Part shown: piece after piece, positions 1 to 10,500 of the stretch
Position numbering within the stretch: position 1 is the stretch's first letter
Layout of the letters: the number at the start of each line of letters is the position of its first letter
NCBI GenBank assembly: GCA_947502885.1
Contig: CANNBP010000017.1
Coordinates: forward strand, 81,424-145,423
Reading direction: 5' to 3'
DNA length: 64,000 nt
Origin: an uncultured Aquimarina sp.
GTDB taxonomy: Bacteria; Bacteroidota; Bacteroidia; Flavobacteriales; Flavobacteriaceae
Made by a program: the position numbers and the translations under genes
The notes under the pieces: generated by a model
Databases searched by the model: none
Seen by the model: only the letters and a program-made list of their open reading frames with translations
Told to the model about the DNA's origin: nothing

Positions 1-159
1 TTAGGACTTACAAGAAAAGAAATAGCCTTGCTTAGAAACACCACTTTTGATGCTGTAAAAAAGAGTATGTATCGCTTTCGAAAAAAAATGGATATAAACC
101 CTGATGAGTCTCTAGAAGAATTTATCATTTCTTTATATGAAGAAAAGAAAGAACAGTAA
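1..159 (+). CDS. C-terminal end of a LuxR-like transcriptional regulator (partial)
   Basis: Frame 1 is open from the window edge to a TAA at 157-159, giving about 52 residues. The segment LGLTRKEIALLRNTTFDAVK followed by an Arg/Lys-rich recognition helix matches the C-terminal helix-turn-helix of the regulator at 5765-7432 in spacing and residues. It is therefore probably the end of a second TPR-plus-HTH regulator whose body lies before the window. It is convergent with the T9SS-related genes at 190-5612. That it controls those neighbours is inference only. Confidence 0.75.
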   Translation, partial: LGLTRKEIALLRNTTFDAVKKSMYRFRKKMDINPDESLEEFIISLYEEKKEQ

Positions 160-189
160 TGTATTTCCTAATCGTTACACGGGTTGAAC

Positions 190-873
190 TTACTCTGTTC
201 TAAAATTCCATACCTGTCCAATCGCAGCATTTTGATGGCTATCTTTTACGACTACTCTCCAATAATAAACTTTGTTAGAAGATGCGGTTGCAGTGGTCGT
301 AGATGATGTAACATTTTCTGCAAACAGGGTGGGAGGGTTTGTCTCGCCAAAATAGACATCATAGGATTGCGTATCGCTATCACCAGCATTCCAATTTAGA
401 GTCACGGTTCCGGCAGTTATGTCGTTTTGCCCCAAGGTTGGACTTACAATGCTAGGAGGATTAGGAAGCGTATGAGTACCTGCATCTGGTTCTGTATAAA
501 AAGAATAGGTATCAGAATATCCACTTTCATTACCAGCGCTATCTTTGGCTTTTACTCTCCAAAAATACGTAGTACCTTTTTCTAACGTAAAGCTATTAGA
601 AGTATTGGTCGTAGTGGCGGTAAATATAACAGTTGAGAAGTTGCTGTCTGTGGCAATATCGATTATATAGTTTATGGTATCTCCATCTGCATCAGTTGCG
701 GTGCCCCAATCAAATTCTAAATTAAAATTTGTACATACTAGATTTTGAGTAGGAAATACCAAATCAGGAATTGAAGGAATCTGGTTAACCTGTGAAGATC
801 CTCCATTATCATCTCTCTTGCATGAAAATAAAAATAGGATTCCGAATAAAAATATATAGATTGATTTTATCAT
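190..873 (-). CDS. Fn3-like domain lipoprotein
   Basis: This 227-residue protein starts with a hydrophobic leader and lipobox (LFSC, Cys18), so it is probably a lipidated envelope protein. Two similar modules follow, at about 35-130 and 135-227. Each is built around an 'x-W-x-DxDxDx-Y-x-DxF' pattern and ends in YFWRVxAKDSxGNxSxxS-type strands, typical of fibronectin type III or SusE-like folds. It overlaps the LRR gene upstream by 4 nt (ATGA at 870-873), so the two are probably translationally coupled. It may anchor or present the LRR protein at the surface. The exact ligand is unknown. Confidence 0.75.
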   Translation of the reverse strand: MIKSIYIFLFGILFLFSCKRDDNGGSSQVNQIPSIPDLVFPTQNLVCTNFNLEFDWGTATDADGDTINYIIDIATDSNFSTVIFTATTTNTSNSFTLEKGTTYFWRVKAKDSAGNESGYSDTYSFYTEPDAGTHTLPNPPSIVSPTLGQNDITAGTVTLNWNAGDSDTQSYDVYFGETNPPTLFAENVTSSTTTATASSNKVYYWRVVVKDSHQNAAIGQVWNFRTE

Positions 874-3413
874 TGTTTTACGATTTTAAATGGAGATAAG
901 AACTCTTTATCAAGATATAAAAAATAAATTCCGTTAGATAAGTGTTCCATAGGGATTATTATTTTATGCTCAGAGATTGCATAGGTCTTCGAAGATATCA
1001 ATATTCCCAATGCATTAAACATATCAACATTGATAGTGCCTTTGGTATTAAACAGTGGTATCTCAATATAGTTTTGGGTAGGATTGGGAAACGCTACCAT
1101 TTTATTTTCTACGTCTATTCTGGTAGATAATTTACCTTCACAAGCGATACTAGAAGAGATATCAATTGCATCTCCTGGGTTGACCGCTATCAAAAAAGTA
1201 TTGTTATCATATTCTGAAACTTGCTTAGTATTGATGCTTACCGTATAGGGAGGTGTACCCGAGTCGAGCGTCACCAAAACCTGTTCTTGATTTTTCTGAA
1301 TAGTAGTTTTACCAGCAACAACAGTGGCTTCTTGTATGACTACTTCATAACATTGTTTACAATCTTGAAACCCTTCTATGGCGATACATAAATTATGAGT
1401 ACCTGGCTCTAGATTAGTAATTTCTGTGGTGTTGGTAAATGTATGTGATTCATTATTGATGGTTACAATGTAGGTTTCATTTTCATTGGTACTAATACTA
1501 ATTTTTCCATTATTTTTGTCAGTACATGTTTCATTATAGGTCTGAATGGTAAAATCATCATCGATTTCACAAGATTGACATAATTCTGAATAGGAAGAGA
1601 TAGCATCTTTATTCCAACCCGAGTAATTGCCAGTACCAGTGGTAGCGGCTGTGGCGTCATCAACTTCAATACAACTTAGGTTAGAATTATTTATTACTGT
1701 TAAGTATGAAAGGTTGCTCAAATTCGTTCCGTTTTTAACATTTAGAAGAGCGAGCTGATTGTTATTGGCTTCCAATTCTTCTAATAAAGTGTTGGTACTT
1801 AGGTCTAAACTTGTTAATGCATTATTATTACAATATAATTCTACTAGTTCTGTATTAGCACTAAGATCTAAATTGGTTAATTGACTATTACTACACTCTA
1901 GGTCTGTTAACAATGTGTTATTGCTAATGTCTAAACTAGTTAGTTGATTATTCTCAATAGATAGAGAAGTTAATGCTGTATTTGTAGTTAAGTCTAAACT
2001 AGTAATAGGGTTAGTATCCAGCTCTAAATCTGTTAGTAATGTATTATTACTTATATTCAAACTGGTTAATTGTGTATTATCAAATGATAATCTCTCTAAT
2101 GCAACATTTGTACTAAGATCAATAGTACTTAAAGGACTGTCTGAAATAGATAAGTTGGTCATTGCTGTATTTGCACTAAGATCTATACTTGATAATATGG
2201 TGTTCCAGATGACAACATGTGTCATCATTGTATTGCTAGTAACGTTTATAGTTGCTAATGGACTATTACCAACGGCTACATTTTTTAATTTTGTATTTGC
2301 AGTAAGGTCTAAACTGCCTAATTCTGAATTAATAAATGTTAGAATTTCTATGTTAATGTTTTCACTTACATCTATACTTTCTATAGGGTTTCCTTCACTC
2401 CATAATTGTATTAACGAAGTAAAATCCTCTATTCCGGTAAGGTCGGTGATTCCTTTATTATATAATAAACCTCCTGTACCGGCATCCATTCTTTCTATTA
2501 CTGCAATGTTGGCTGTAGGCACAAAATTATCTAAAGCTCCCGAATCGTATCCGGCATCAATCAAGGCTTGTTCAAAATTATCATCAGGAACATTGGTCAG
2601 ACATTGATCAGCATAGGCAGAAGTCGCCGCATCAATTTGCCAGGCTGCATAATTTCCAGCTCCTGCATTAGCATCTGTGGCATTGTCGACCTCGATACAA
2701 CTTAAATTACTATTATTCTGTAGTTGAAGATCTTCTATTGCCGGATTATTACCGTTTTTTATATTAGCAAACTCCAGTTCATTGTTTCTACCAATTAAAA
2801 AACGTAATCCCGATAAAGCCGAAACATCAATGAGTTTAATATCATTATGAAGAAAATCAACTCTAAACAATGATGTATTGTTACTTAGATCTAAGCTTGT
2901 TAAATTATTTTGACCAACAAATATTTGTTCTAACAGAGGAAAATTAGTTAGATCGATCTCGGTTAAATCATTTCCGAATAATTGAAGATATCTTAACACC
3001 GAAGAGTTAATTTGAAGCGTTTCGATATTATTAGTGTCTGCAATAAGGACTTGTAGTGCGGGTTGATTGCTTAGGTCTAAAGTGGTAAGTTGATTTCTCG
3101 TAACTCTAAATGTAATGAGGTTTACCAAATTACTTAAGTTTATCGTAGAAATATTATTGTCTTGTACCTCCAACGATTCTAGAGCTATAAAATCTTCGAT
3201 ACCGGTTAGGTCCGAAATATTACTATTAGATACATTTAACGAAGTTAAACTGGCAATATTTGCAGTAGGTACCTGGTTGTCATTAGCAATATCATCATAG
3301 ATTGCCAGAGCAGTTTCAAAGTTAGTATCAGGAATAGCTGTATACTGAGCAAAAGAAGAAACACTGATGCTAAGTATTAAAAAGAGTATAAAATGTTGTA
3401 AATGTTTTTTCAT
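870..3413 (-). CDS. Secreted leucine-rich repeat protein with T9SS type A sorting domain
   Basis: 847 residues with a signal peptide ending near SSFAQ. There are two LRR blocks, each introduced by an 'xxPDxNFExAL...VPTANIA' cap and a 'DLTGIEDF' first repeat. The repeats are about 21 residues long and follow LTSLDLSTNTxLxxLxxxNN. A linker with an Ig-like region comes next, then a C-terminal module of about 75 residues beginning AFPNPTQNYIEI and ending FKIVKQ. That module is a classic Por-type (type A) sorting signal for the type IX secretion system. LRR proteins of this type usually bind proteins or glycans at the cell surface. The repeats are degenerate at DNA level and could expand or contract. 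Confidence 0.88.
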   Translation of the reverse strand: MKKHLQHFILFLILSISVSSFAQYTAIPDTNFETALAIYDDIANDNQVPTANIASLTSLNVSNSNISDLTGIEDFIALESLEVQDNNISTINLSNLVNLITFRVTRNQLTTLDLSNQPALQVLIADTNNIETLQINSSVLRYLQLFGNDLTEIDLTNFPLLEQIFVGQNNLTSLDLSNNTSLFRVDFLHNDIKLIDVSALSGLRFLIGRNNELEFANIKNGNNPAIEDLQLQNNSNLSCIEVDNATDANAGAGNYAAWQIDAATSAYADQCLTNVPDDNFEQALIDAGYDSGALDNFVPTANIAVIERMDAGTGGLLYNKGITDLTGIEDFTSLIQLWSEGNPIESIDVSENINIEILTFINSELGSLDLTANTKLKNVAVGNSPLATINVTSNTMMTHVVIWNTILSSIDLSANTAMTNLSISDSPLSTIDLSTNVALERLSFDNTQLTSLNISNNTLLTDLELDTNPITSLDLTTNTALTSLSIENNQLTSLDISNNTLLTDLECSNSQLTNLDLSANTELVELYCNNNALTSLDLSTNTLLEELEANNNQLALLNVKNGTNLSNLSYLTVINNSNLSCIEVDDATAATTGTGNYSGWNKDAISSYSELCQSCEIDDDFTIQTYNETCTDKNNGKISISTNENETYIVTINNESHTFTNTTEITNLEPGTHNLCIAIEGFQDCKQCYEVVIQEATVVAGKTTIQKNQEQVLVTLDSGTPPYTVSINTKQVSEYDNNTFLIAVNPGDAIDISSSIACEGKLSTRIDVENKMVAFPNPTQNYIEIPLFNTKGTINVDMFNALGILISSKTYAISEHKIIIPMEHLSNGIYFLYLDKEFLSPFKIVKQ

Positions 3414-3440
3414 AATCGTTGTATTACAAATAAAGATTGA

Positions 3441-5612
3441 TTATTCGATCACCATTTTTTTTGAATCTATTTTTTGACTACCGATGTATAAGGTATAGAA
3501 ATACGTCCCAATAGCCAACCCATCACTATTGATGTTTAACTCACTGTCCCCAGTTTCTTTTAATGCCACAGTAGAAATCATCTGACCTGTCGAGTTGCTA
3601 AATACTATAGAAGCATTTGTAATTCCATTTGGTAAATAGTACTTTATAGAAGAAGTTCCATTAAATGGATTGGGAATGTTTTGATACAAAATAGGGGCAT
3701 TACTTTTATTCTGTATACCAGATGAGGTGCCCTCAAGAGCTTCAATACGATTAATCAAGTCATCAATCACAGTTTGTTGAGTCGTATTTTGGGATTCTAG
3801 ATTAGTAATTTCATTTTGTGCAGTAGTAAGATCAGATGCCAAAGAAGAAATTACAGGAGCCAGATCAACAGTTACTGCTGTACCATTTTCTATATCGATA
3901 GTGAGATTGGTGCCATTTAAACTGGCCGATGTTAAATTTTGTGCATCTGTTCCTGTTCCATCTTGTAAGCTAGAAAGATCAATACTGTTTCCGTTTGTAA
4001 TACTTAAATTACCACCACTGAAACTTAAAGTTTGTGCATCGGTATTATCCAAATATTTAGAAAGATCAACTGTTTTGGTAGCTTCGGCATCATTTATAAG
4101 TGATAACTCAAGGTCATTTCCGTTTAATTGAAACTCATCTATAGTCTGGGCATCGGTATTTGTATCGGTATCTATGGTAGAATTCACCCATTGAGTACCA
4201 TTCCACAAAAATAAAGATGATAGATCGGTATCATATACCATCATTCCCGCTTCGGTAGCAGCTAAAGGGTTGCCATTTGCAGCAGCAGTTTCCATAGTTG
4301 TACGTTGTGCTGTGGTTACTCTATTTACTAAAAATCCTTTATCGACATCGGCCAATTCTAAGGATGCATTTTGATTTGCAGCTAGGGTACCAATCCCTAC
4401 ACTCATTCGATTGGTACTTGTGTTTCCACCTAGTGCCATAGTGTTGGCCTGAGCAACATCTACATCATAGCCAATTGCTGCAGCATATGAATTGGTCGTA
4501 CTACTTTGTGCACCAATGGTTATTGATCCTTTAGTACCTGTTGATCGAGCTTGATGACCAATAATCACTTGATCATCTCCAAATACCGAAACAGAATTTC
4601 CTAGAAATACGTTTCTTTGATTCCTGGTATTATTTCCGTTACTACTAAAATCGGCTTTCCATCCAATTCCAATATTATCTGATCCTTCTCTATTATTACC
4701 ACCAGTTAATACTCCTACATACGTATTTCTATTTGCCTTGTTACGATCATTTGTTCGATTATTATCCCAACCTGCACCATACCCAATAAATGTGTTGCCA
4801 TCTGCATGTTGACTATTCGCACCGGCAGCATAGCCTAAAAACGTATTTGCAAAACCATCAACATTATCCAACCCCGCACCAGAACCTACAAAAGTATTTG
4901 CCTGCCCTGTTGTATTACGTTCGCCTACACCCGAAGTAAGAAGTCCAAAATCATAATCGGTTCCATTGCCTAAAGATTGGGGTACCAGATAACTGCTTTC
5001 TCCTCCAATAAATGTGTTTCCGCTAGCGGTTGTTGTATTTGCACCAGCTTTACTTCCAACAAAGCAATTATCATTACCTGTGGTTAATTCATATCCAGCG
5101 TCTTCTCCTATAAGTACATTATCATCGCCATCGGTTAGGTTAAAACCGGCTTCTTCTCCAACAATGGTATTGTCTGCTCCAGTAGTTAAGTCGTGCCCGG
5201 CTCGATGACCTATGATTACATTTTCAGAACCCGTTGCATTTCTTGCAACATAATTTCCTATAAAAACATTGTCAAAAGTACGTGATGTTTGATCTGCAGA
5301 AAAATTTCCAATCACAATATTGTCATTGGCTCTAGAATCATCAAATAATCCTCCAGCCATACCACCTATCAATATGTTACTATAAGCTGATACCATAGAA
5401 GAGCCCGCCCCTGGACCAATAGAGAGATTCCAATCACCAGTTGTTAATTCGGATCCAGGTGTAAAAGTTTCTGTACCGTTATAGGGAGATGGTGTACGAT
5501 CTGTAGCAGATTGAGTGGGAGTGATAGATAGACCGATAGATTGATTTCCTATTTGTGCTTTTGAAAAAATAGGAAGTAATAATACTAAAACTAGGAGTAG
5601 TAGTCTTTTCAT
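3441..5612 (-). CDS. Trimeric-adhesin-like head-repeat protein with T9SS type A sorting domain
   Basis: 723 residues with signal peptide MKRLLLLVLVLLLPIFSKAQ. Residues about 75-390 are short repeats with the consensus (D/G)NxxIGxxAGxxxT, for example NTFIGYGAGWDNN. These resemble the left-handed beta-roll heads of YadA-type trimeric adhesins. A 'QNASLELADVDKGFLVNRVT' segment follows, as seen in Bacteroidota tail-fibre-like proteins. Next comes a coiled coil near residues 600-640 (LTTAQNEITNLESQN...). The C-terminus has a type A sorting domain (LYQNIPNPFNGTSSIKYYLP...). No C-terminal beta-barrel of type Vc secretion is present, so export should use T9SS. It is 27 nt downstream-adjacent to the LRR gene on the same strand. 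Confidence 0.85.
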   Translation of the reverse strand: MKRLLLLVLVLLLPIFSKAQIGNQSIGLSITPTQSATDRTPSPYNGTETFTPGSELTTGDWNLSIGPGAGSSMVSAYSNILIGGMAGGLFDDSRANDNIVIGNFSADQTSRTFDNVFIGNYVARNATGSENVIIGHRAGHDLTTGADNTIVGEEAGFNLTDGDDNVLIGEDAGYELTTGNDNCFVGSKAGANTTTASGNTFIGGESSYLVPQSLGNGTDYDFGLLTSGVGERNTTGQANTFVGSGAGLDNVDGFANTFLGYAAGANSQHADGNTFIGYGAGWDNNRTNDRNKANRNTYVGVLTGGNNREGSDNIGIGWKADFSSNGNNTRNQRNVFLGNSVSVFGDDQVIIGHQARSTGTKGSITIGAQSSTTNSYAAAIGYDVDVAQANTMALGGNTSTNRMSVGIGTLAANQNASLELADVDKGFLVNRVTTAQRTTMETAAANGNPLAATEAGMMVYDTDLSSLFLWNGTQWVNSTIDTDTNTDAQTIDEFQLNGNDLELSLINDAEATKTVDLSKYLDNTDAQTLSFSGGNLSITNGNSIDLSSLQDGTGTDAQNLTSASLNGTNLTIDIENGTAVTVDLAPVISSLASDLTTAQNEITNLESQNTTQQTVIDDLINRIEALEGTSSGIQNKSNAPILYQNIPNPFNGTSSIKYYLPNGITNASIVFSNSTGQMISTVALKETGDSELNINSDGLAIGTYFYTLYIGSQKIDSKKMVIE

Positions 5613-5764
5613 ATTTGGGGCATTTTAAAAGTATTCCAATGACCAAAATTACTACATCATTCCTTTTCTTTCTTTATTTTTTAGGTGTCAAATGGTGTCA
5701 TTTTGTGTTTAAATGAGCTGTAAAACAGTATTTTGTTGTGATTTAATGAGGTGTAGAGTGATTG

Positions 5765-7432
5765 TTAGGATAGTTTCTCAATAAATTTTTCTAATTCGAT
5801 ATCTTGAGGAATGTTCATTTTTTTACGAATTCGACGACGCATTGATTTTACCGAATCAGAAGAAACATTACGAATGGTCATAATCTCTTTTATTGAAAGA
5901 TTAAGACGTACCAAGGCACATACTTCTCTTTCGCCTTTGGTCAATGCCGGAAATTGATTTTGAAGATTAGCATCAAAAATTTTGTTTGCAGCATCTATTT
6001 TTTCTTGCAAACCAGATAGTTTGTTTTCAGTGTTGATTTGCAATCTAAGTTTGGTAAGCAAGGAGTTCAAAGATTCTTTGATTTTTTTAGGATCTTCATG
6101 AATGACCTCTTTTTTTATGGTTTCCAGTAGGTTTTCTTTAAAAGCTTGACGCATACTATTATCGGCAATCAAACGCTTTACATCTTCTTCTTTACTCTTA
6201 ATTTCTTGATTCAGTATCTTTTTTTCATTTTCGTAAAATTCTTTTTGCATCAAAGCACGTTGTTGATAATTACGTTTAATTAAGAATGCGATAATTACCC
6301 CTCCAAGTAATGTGATTAATAATAGTATAAAATACAACCTCTTTTTAGAAGTTGCAGATGCTGCGATTAAGGCTACTTCTCGTTTTTCTTGCTCGTATCG
6401 AAGACTATCAGTTTGTTTTTGTTTTTCAAACTCATAATTTAATTCTAAAGCTTGTATTTTTTTATCGTTTTCAAGATTAAATAACTCATCAGATTTTCGA
6501 TTGAATTTTCGATAGTTTTGATAGGCGTCCTCAAAATTACCCATTTTAGAATTAAGGAAACTTTTTCTACGGTACCCCACAGATATACGTTCATTAAAAC
6601 CTTCTTCTTCTGCTATTTTGATACTTGCGTCTATATATTTTAGTGATTTCTTCCATTCTTTTGTTTTTTTATATACATCAGAAAGGTTATAGTTGGTTAC
6701 ACACATCGATAATCTATTATTGATTTTGGTGTAATAGGACAGATTATCAAGATTTAATTCAATGGATTTCTTGTAGTTTTTTTTTGCTAAGTATAATTGT
6801 GCCATATTCCCTTTGACTCTATATAAATCTTCTTCACTCTGGATAGAAGTAAAATATGCTCTTGCCTTTGTATAACAAAATAAAGCAGAATCTAATTGTT
6901 TGTTTTGGCGGTATGAAACTCCCAGCATATTATATCCAGCGCCAAGACCAAAAGTATCTTTAACACTTTTTTTTAACTTAATTGCTTTTTTATAATGATT
7001 AATGGCCTTAGAGTGCTCTTTTTGGTATCGATATACTAGAGCCATATTGTGATAAATATCGGCTATTTTTGAAGTGTCTTTGGTTTTGGTATAATGTTCT
7101 AATGCCTTAATATAGTAGGTGATAGCGTTTGGATAATTGGCTTTTCTGCGATTTACAACCCCAAGTTGTATATAAAATGCTGACCTATAATCTTTGTATT
7201 TGTTGTTGTTTTTAGCTTTAATTAAACTAAGTCCTTCATTAAAATAACCTTCGGCCATATTAAAGTCACGATCTAGTTGATATTCTCCAAGTTCGAGTAG
7301 TGCCTTAACCTTACTCGTGTCTTCTATAGCATTACCTAGTGTGGTTTTAAGACGTATCAAAGTAGTGTCCTTTTCTTGCGAAAAGACATATGCCATAAGA
7401 AAACAAAACAATACAGAAATATAAAACCTCAT
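5765..7432 (-). CDS. TPR-repeat membrane regulator with LuxR-like C-terminal HTH
   Basis: 555 residues from the ATG at 7432. The frame can be extended six codons to a TTG at 7450, but the ATG gives a clean signal peptide, MRFYISVLFCFLMAYVFSQ. Tetratricopeptide repeats fill about residues 55-320 (AxAYYxKAxxxY patterns). One transmembrane helix lies near 360-380 (RLYFILLLITLLGGVIIAFL), then a coiled coil. The C-terminal HTH includes LTKGEREVCALVRLNLSIKE and an Arg/Lys-rich helix. Bacteroidota proteins of this layout are thought to sense in the periplasm and act on DNA in the cytoplasm. It sits directly between the T9SS genes and the giant adhesin gene, which suggests local control of surface proteins (inference). 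Confidence 0.82.
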   Translation of the reverse strand: MRFYISVLFCFLMAYVFSQEKDTTLIRLKTTLGNAIEDTSKVKALLELGEYQLDRDFNMAEGYFNEGLSLIKAKNNNKYKDYRSAFYIQLGVVNRRKANYPNAITYYIKALEHYTKTKDTSKIADIYHNMALVYRYQKEHSKAINHYKKAIKLKKSVKDTFGLGAGYNMLGVSYRQNKQLDSALFCYTKARAYFTSIQSEEDLYRVKGNMAQLYLAKKNYKKSIELNLDNLSYYTKINNRLSMCVTNYNLSDVYKKTKEWKKSLKYIDASIKIAEEEGFNERISVGYRRKSFLNSKMGNFEDAYQNYRKFNRKSDELFNLENDKKIQALELNYEFEKQKQTDSLRYEQEKREVALIAASATSKKRLYFILLLITLLGGVIIAFLIKRNYQQRALMQKEFYENEKKILNQEIKSKEEDVKRLIADNSMRQAFKENLLETIKKEVIHEDPKKIKESLNSLLTKLRLQINTENKLSGLQEKIDAANKIFDANLQNQFPALTKGEREVCALVRLNLSIKEIMTIRNVSSDSVKSMRRRIRKKMNIPQDIELEKFIEKLS

Positions 7433-7541
7433 AGAAAGCAAACTTACCAATAAAATTAACTATAAATCTTTATTTATTGTATTCTGTTTTAAGTTATACC
7501 ATTTCTATGATATACAACTCATAAATACTATAGAATTGTAA

Positions 7542-10500
7542 CTATCTAATCAAAGAAAAGTGTCCAGATATATTTCTAGGAACCTGATTTCCATTGCTGT
7601 CAATTTCGGTATAATTAACCTTAAACCAATACTCACTACTAGGCACAGCAACACCATTATAGGTGCCATCCCAACCAGCACCAGATGGCGTGATTTGAGC
7701 AAGTAACTTCCCTAATCTATTAAAAATAGTAACGTTTGCGTTAGGATTAGAGTTGGCTAAGCCGATCATATTCCATGTATCATGAATTCCATCTCCGTTT
7801 GGAGTAAAAGAACCACGATATCCTACTAAATATACCTCGAGACTGTCTTGCCAACATCCATCTACATTTCTTAAATTTACAATCTGTAAGCCAGAAGTAG
7901 GAATAAAAACATCGGTAAATGTTACGGTAAAGGTATTGCCATCTCTTTGTGCAGAAGTCCAAGGATCGTTATCTAACTGGACTTCATAATTTGCATATTG
8001 AGAACCCGTAAGATTTACCGTAATGGTTGCCCTGTCTCCTGTACCATTCGTAACTGCTGTTGCTGTATAATTTGTAGGGGTACTGTCATGAATGGTTACT
8101 TGTTGGTTTTGGGTGATGCTATTTGCTCCATCTGTATAGATCCATTCAACTACCGTTGATTGGGTAATGGGGAATAAGGTATTGGTAGTTGCTGTCACAG
8201 CACCGACACATTCGTCACTTCCTGTTGGAGCAGGTAAATTGTTCAAGGTACAGACTGTATTAATTTCTTCGAGGGACGTATTATCCGGTATTGGCGCAAA
8301 AGTATCTTCGATAGTCACTTCTTGATCTTGTGTAATTATATTGCCATTACCATCATCAAAAGTCCATGTGATCGTTGTAGAGACCAGTATAGGAAATACT
8401 GTTGAGGTTACACCTGTTATCGTATTAGAACAATTGTCGGTAGCTGTTGGTGGAGTCATAGTCGTTAAACTACAAGCTTCATAAATGGGTAACAATACAG
8501 GAATATCAGCAATTGGCAGAATGTTGTCTTCTATTGTAACGGTTGCAGTGCAATTTGAACTATTACCATTTGTATCAGTAACAGTAAGAGTTACAGAGTT
8601 AGTTCCAATACTAGAACAATTAAAATTATAAGTGTCAAGTGTATAAGATGCGATTCCGCAGGAATCAGAACTCCCATCATCAAGATCTGTTGCTGTAATA
8701 GTGGCACTTCCTGCAGCATCAAGTTGTACAGTTATATTTTGACAAACTACAGTTGGTAATACCGTGTCTTGTATAGTTACTACTGCGTTGCAAGTATTAC
8801 TATTTCCATTATTGTCTGTAACAGTAAGTATGACATTATTAGTACCAATATTGGTACAATCAAAGGTTGTGATGTCTAATGTTGTGGATGCAATTCCGCA
8901 TGCGTCTGAACTCCCATTATCTATTTGTGCAGGAGTAATGGTCGCATTTCCTGTAGCATCTAATGGTACTGTAATATTTTGACATACGACATTAGGCATT
9001 ACATTGTCTTGTACTGTTACTACAGCGTTACAGGTATTACTATTTCCGTTATTATCAGTAACGGTTAGTACAACATTATTAGTGCCAATATTGGTACAAT
9101 CGAAAGAGGTAATATCTAGTGCAGTTGATGCAATCCCGCATGCGTCAGTACTTCCATTATCTATTTGTGAAGGTGTGATGGTCGCATTTCCTGTAGCATC
9201 GAGTTGTGCAGTAATGTTTTGACATATGACATTAGGTAATACATTGTCTTGTACAGTTACTACTGCATTGCAAGTGTCACTATTACCATTATTATCAGTA
9301 ACGGTTAGTACAACATTATTCGTTCCTATATTGGTACAATCAAAGGTTGTGATGTCTAATGCTGTTGATGCGATTCCGCATGCGTCTGAACTACCATTAT
9401 CTATTTGTGCAGGTGTGATGGTTACATTTCCTGCAGTGTCTAGTTGTACAGTAATGTTTTGACAAACCATTGTTGGAATTTCGTTATCTTCTATAGTAAC
9501 ATTAGCATTACAAGTATCTGTATTTCCCGAAGAATCTGTAACTAGTAAAGGAACTGTATTTGGGCCAACATGAGAACAATCAAAGTCCATCCTTTCGTCA
9601 AAAACTAGTTCGAAGGCTAGATCTCCCCAATTGCAACATCTGGGATCTCCATAGTTCCATAAAAACTGACCTCCTGCATATTGATTACTCCATCCATAAT
9701 AGATATTTGTATTTCCTTGAATAACAAAACTATATTCATTTCCGGCAATAACAGGAAAAGGAGTAGATAATGTAATTTCTGACCAAACAGTTCCTCCGTT
9801 GCTATTTGTCAAGTTTACACCAGATTCTGTATAATCTGGAGTACCTACACTACCAGGTGTGCCACTTCCCGAACCACCATTATAAAAATGAATACTTCTA
9901 TTGGTATAATCCCTATTTACGTATAAACGTATTGTATTTAAAAATCCGGTTACGGTTGCAGTAAAGGATTGTCCATGTCCACGACTATTATTGTTGTTAT
10001 TAAAAAGTTTTTGAGAGACAAGAGGTGATCTGGTAAAAGAGTAATAAGTTGTATTACAATTATCAGTACTGTTATTGTTAATATCTGATGCAAAAAGAGT
10101 TAGGTTGCCTGTTGTATCGAGTTGAGATGTTATATCCATACAATCGGCCACAGGAGCAACATTGTCTTCGACCGTTACTGTTGCAGTACATGTCGAAATA
10201 TTCGTATTCGTATCTGTTACTGTTAATGTAACCGTATTTGTTCCTGTTTGAGTACAATCAAAGGTTGTGATGTCTAATGCTGTTGAAGCAATTCCGCATG
10301 CGTCTGAACTTCCATTATCTATTTGTGCCGGTGTGATGGTCGCATTTCCGGTAGCATCGAGTTGTACGGTAATATTTTGACAAACTACTGTTGGTAATAC
10401 CGTGTCTTGTATAGTTACTACAGCGTTACAAGTATCACTATTACCATTACTATCTGTAACAGTAAAAACGACATTGTTAGTTCCTATATTGGTACAATCA

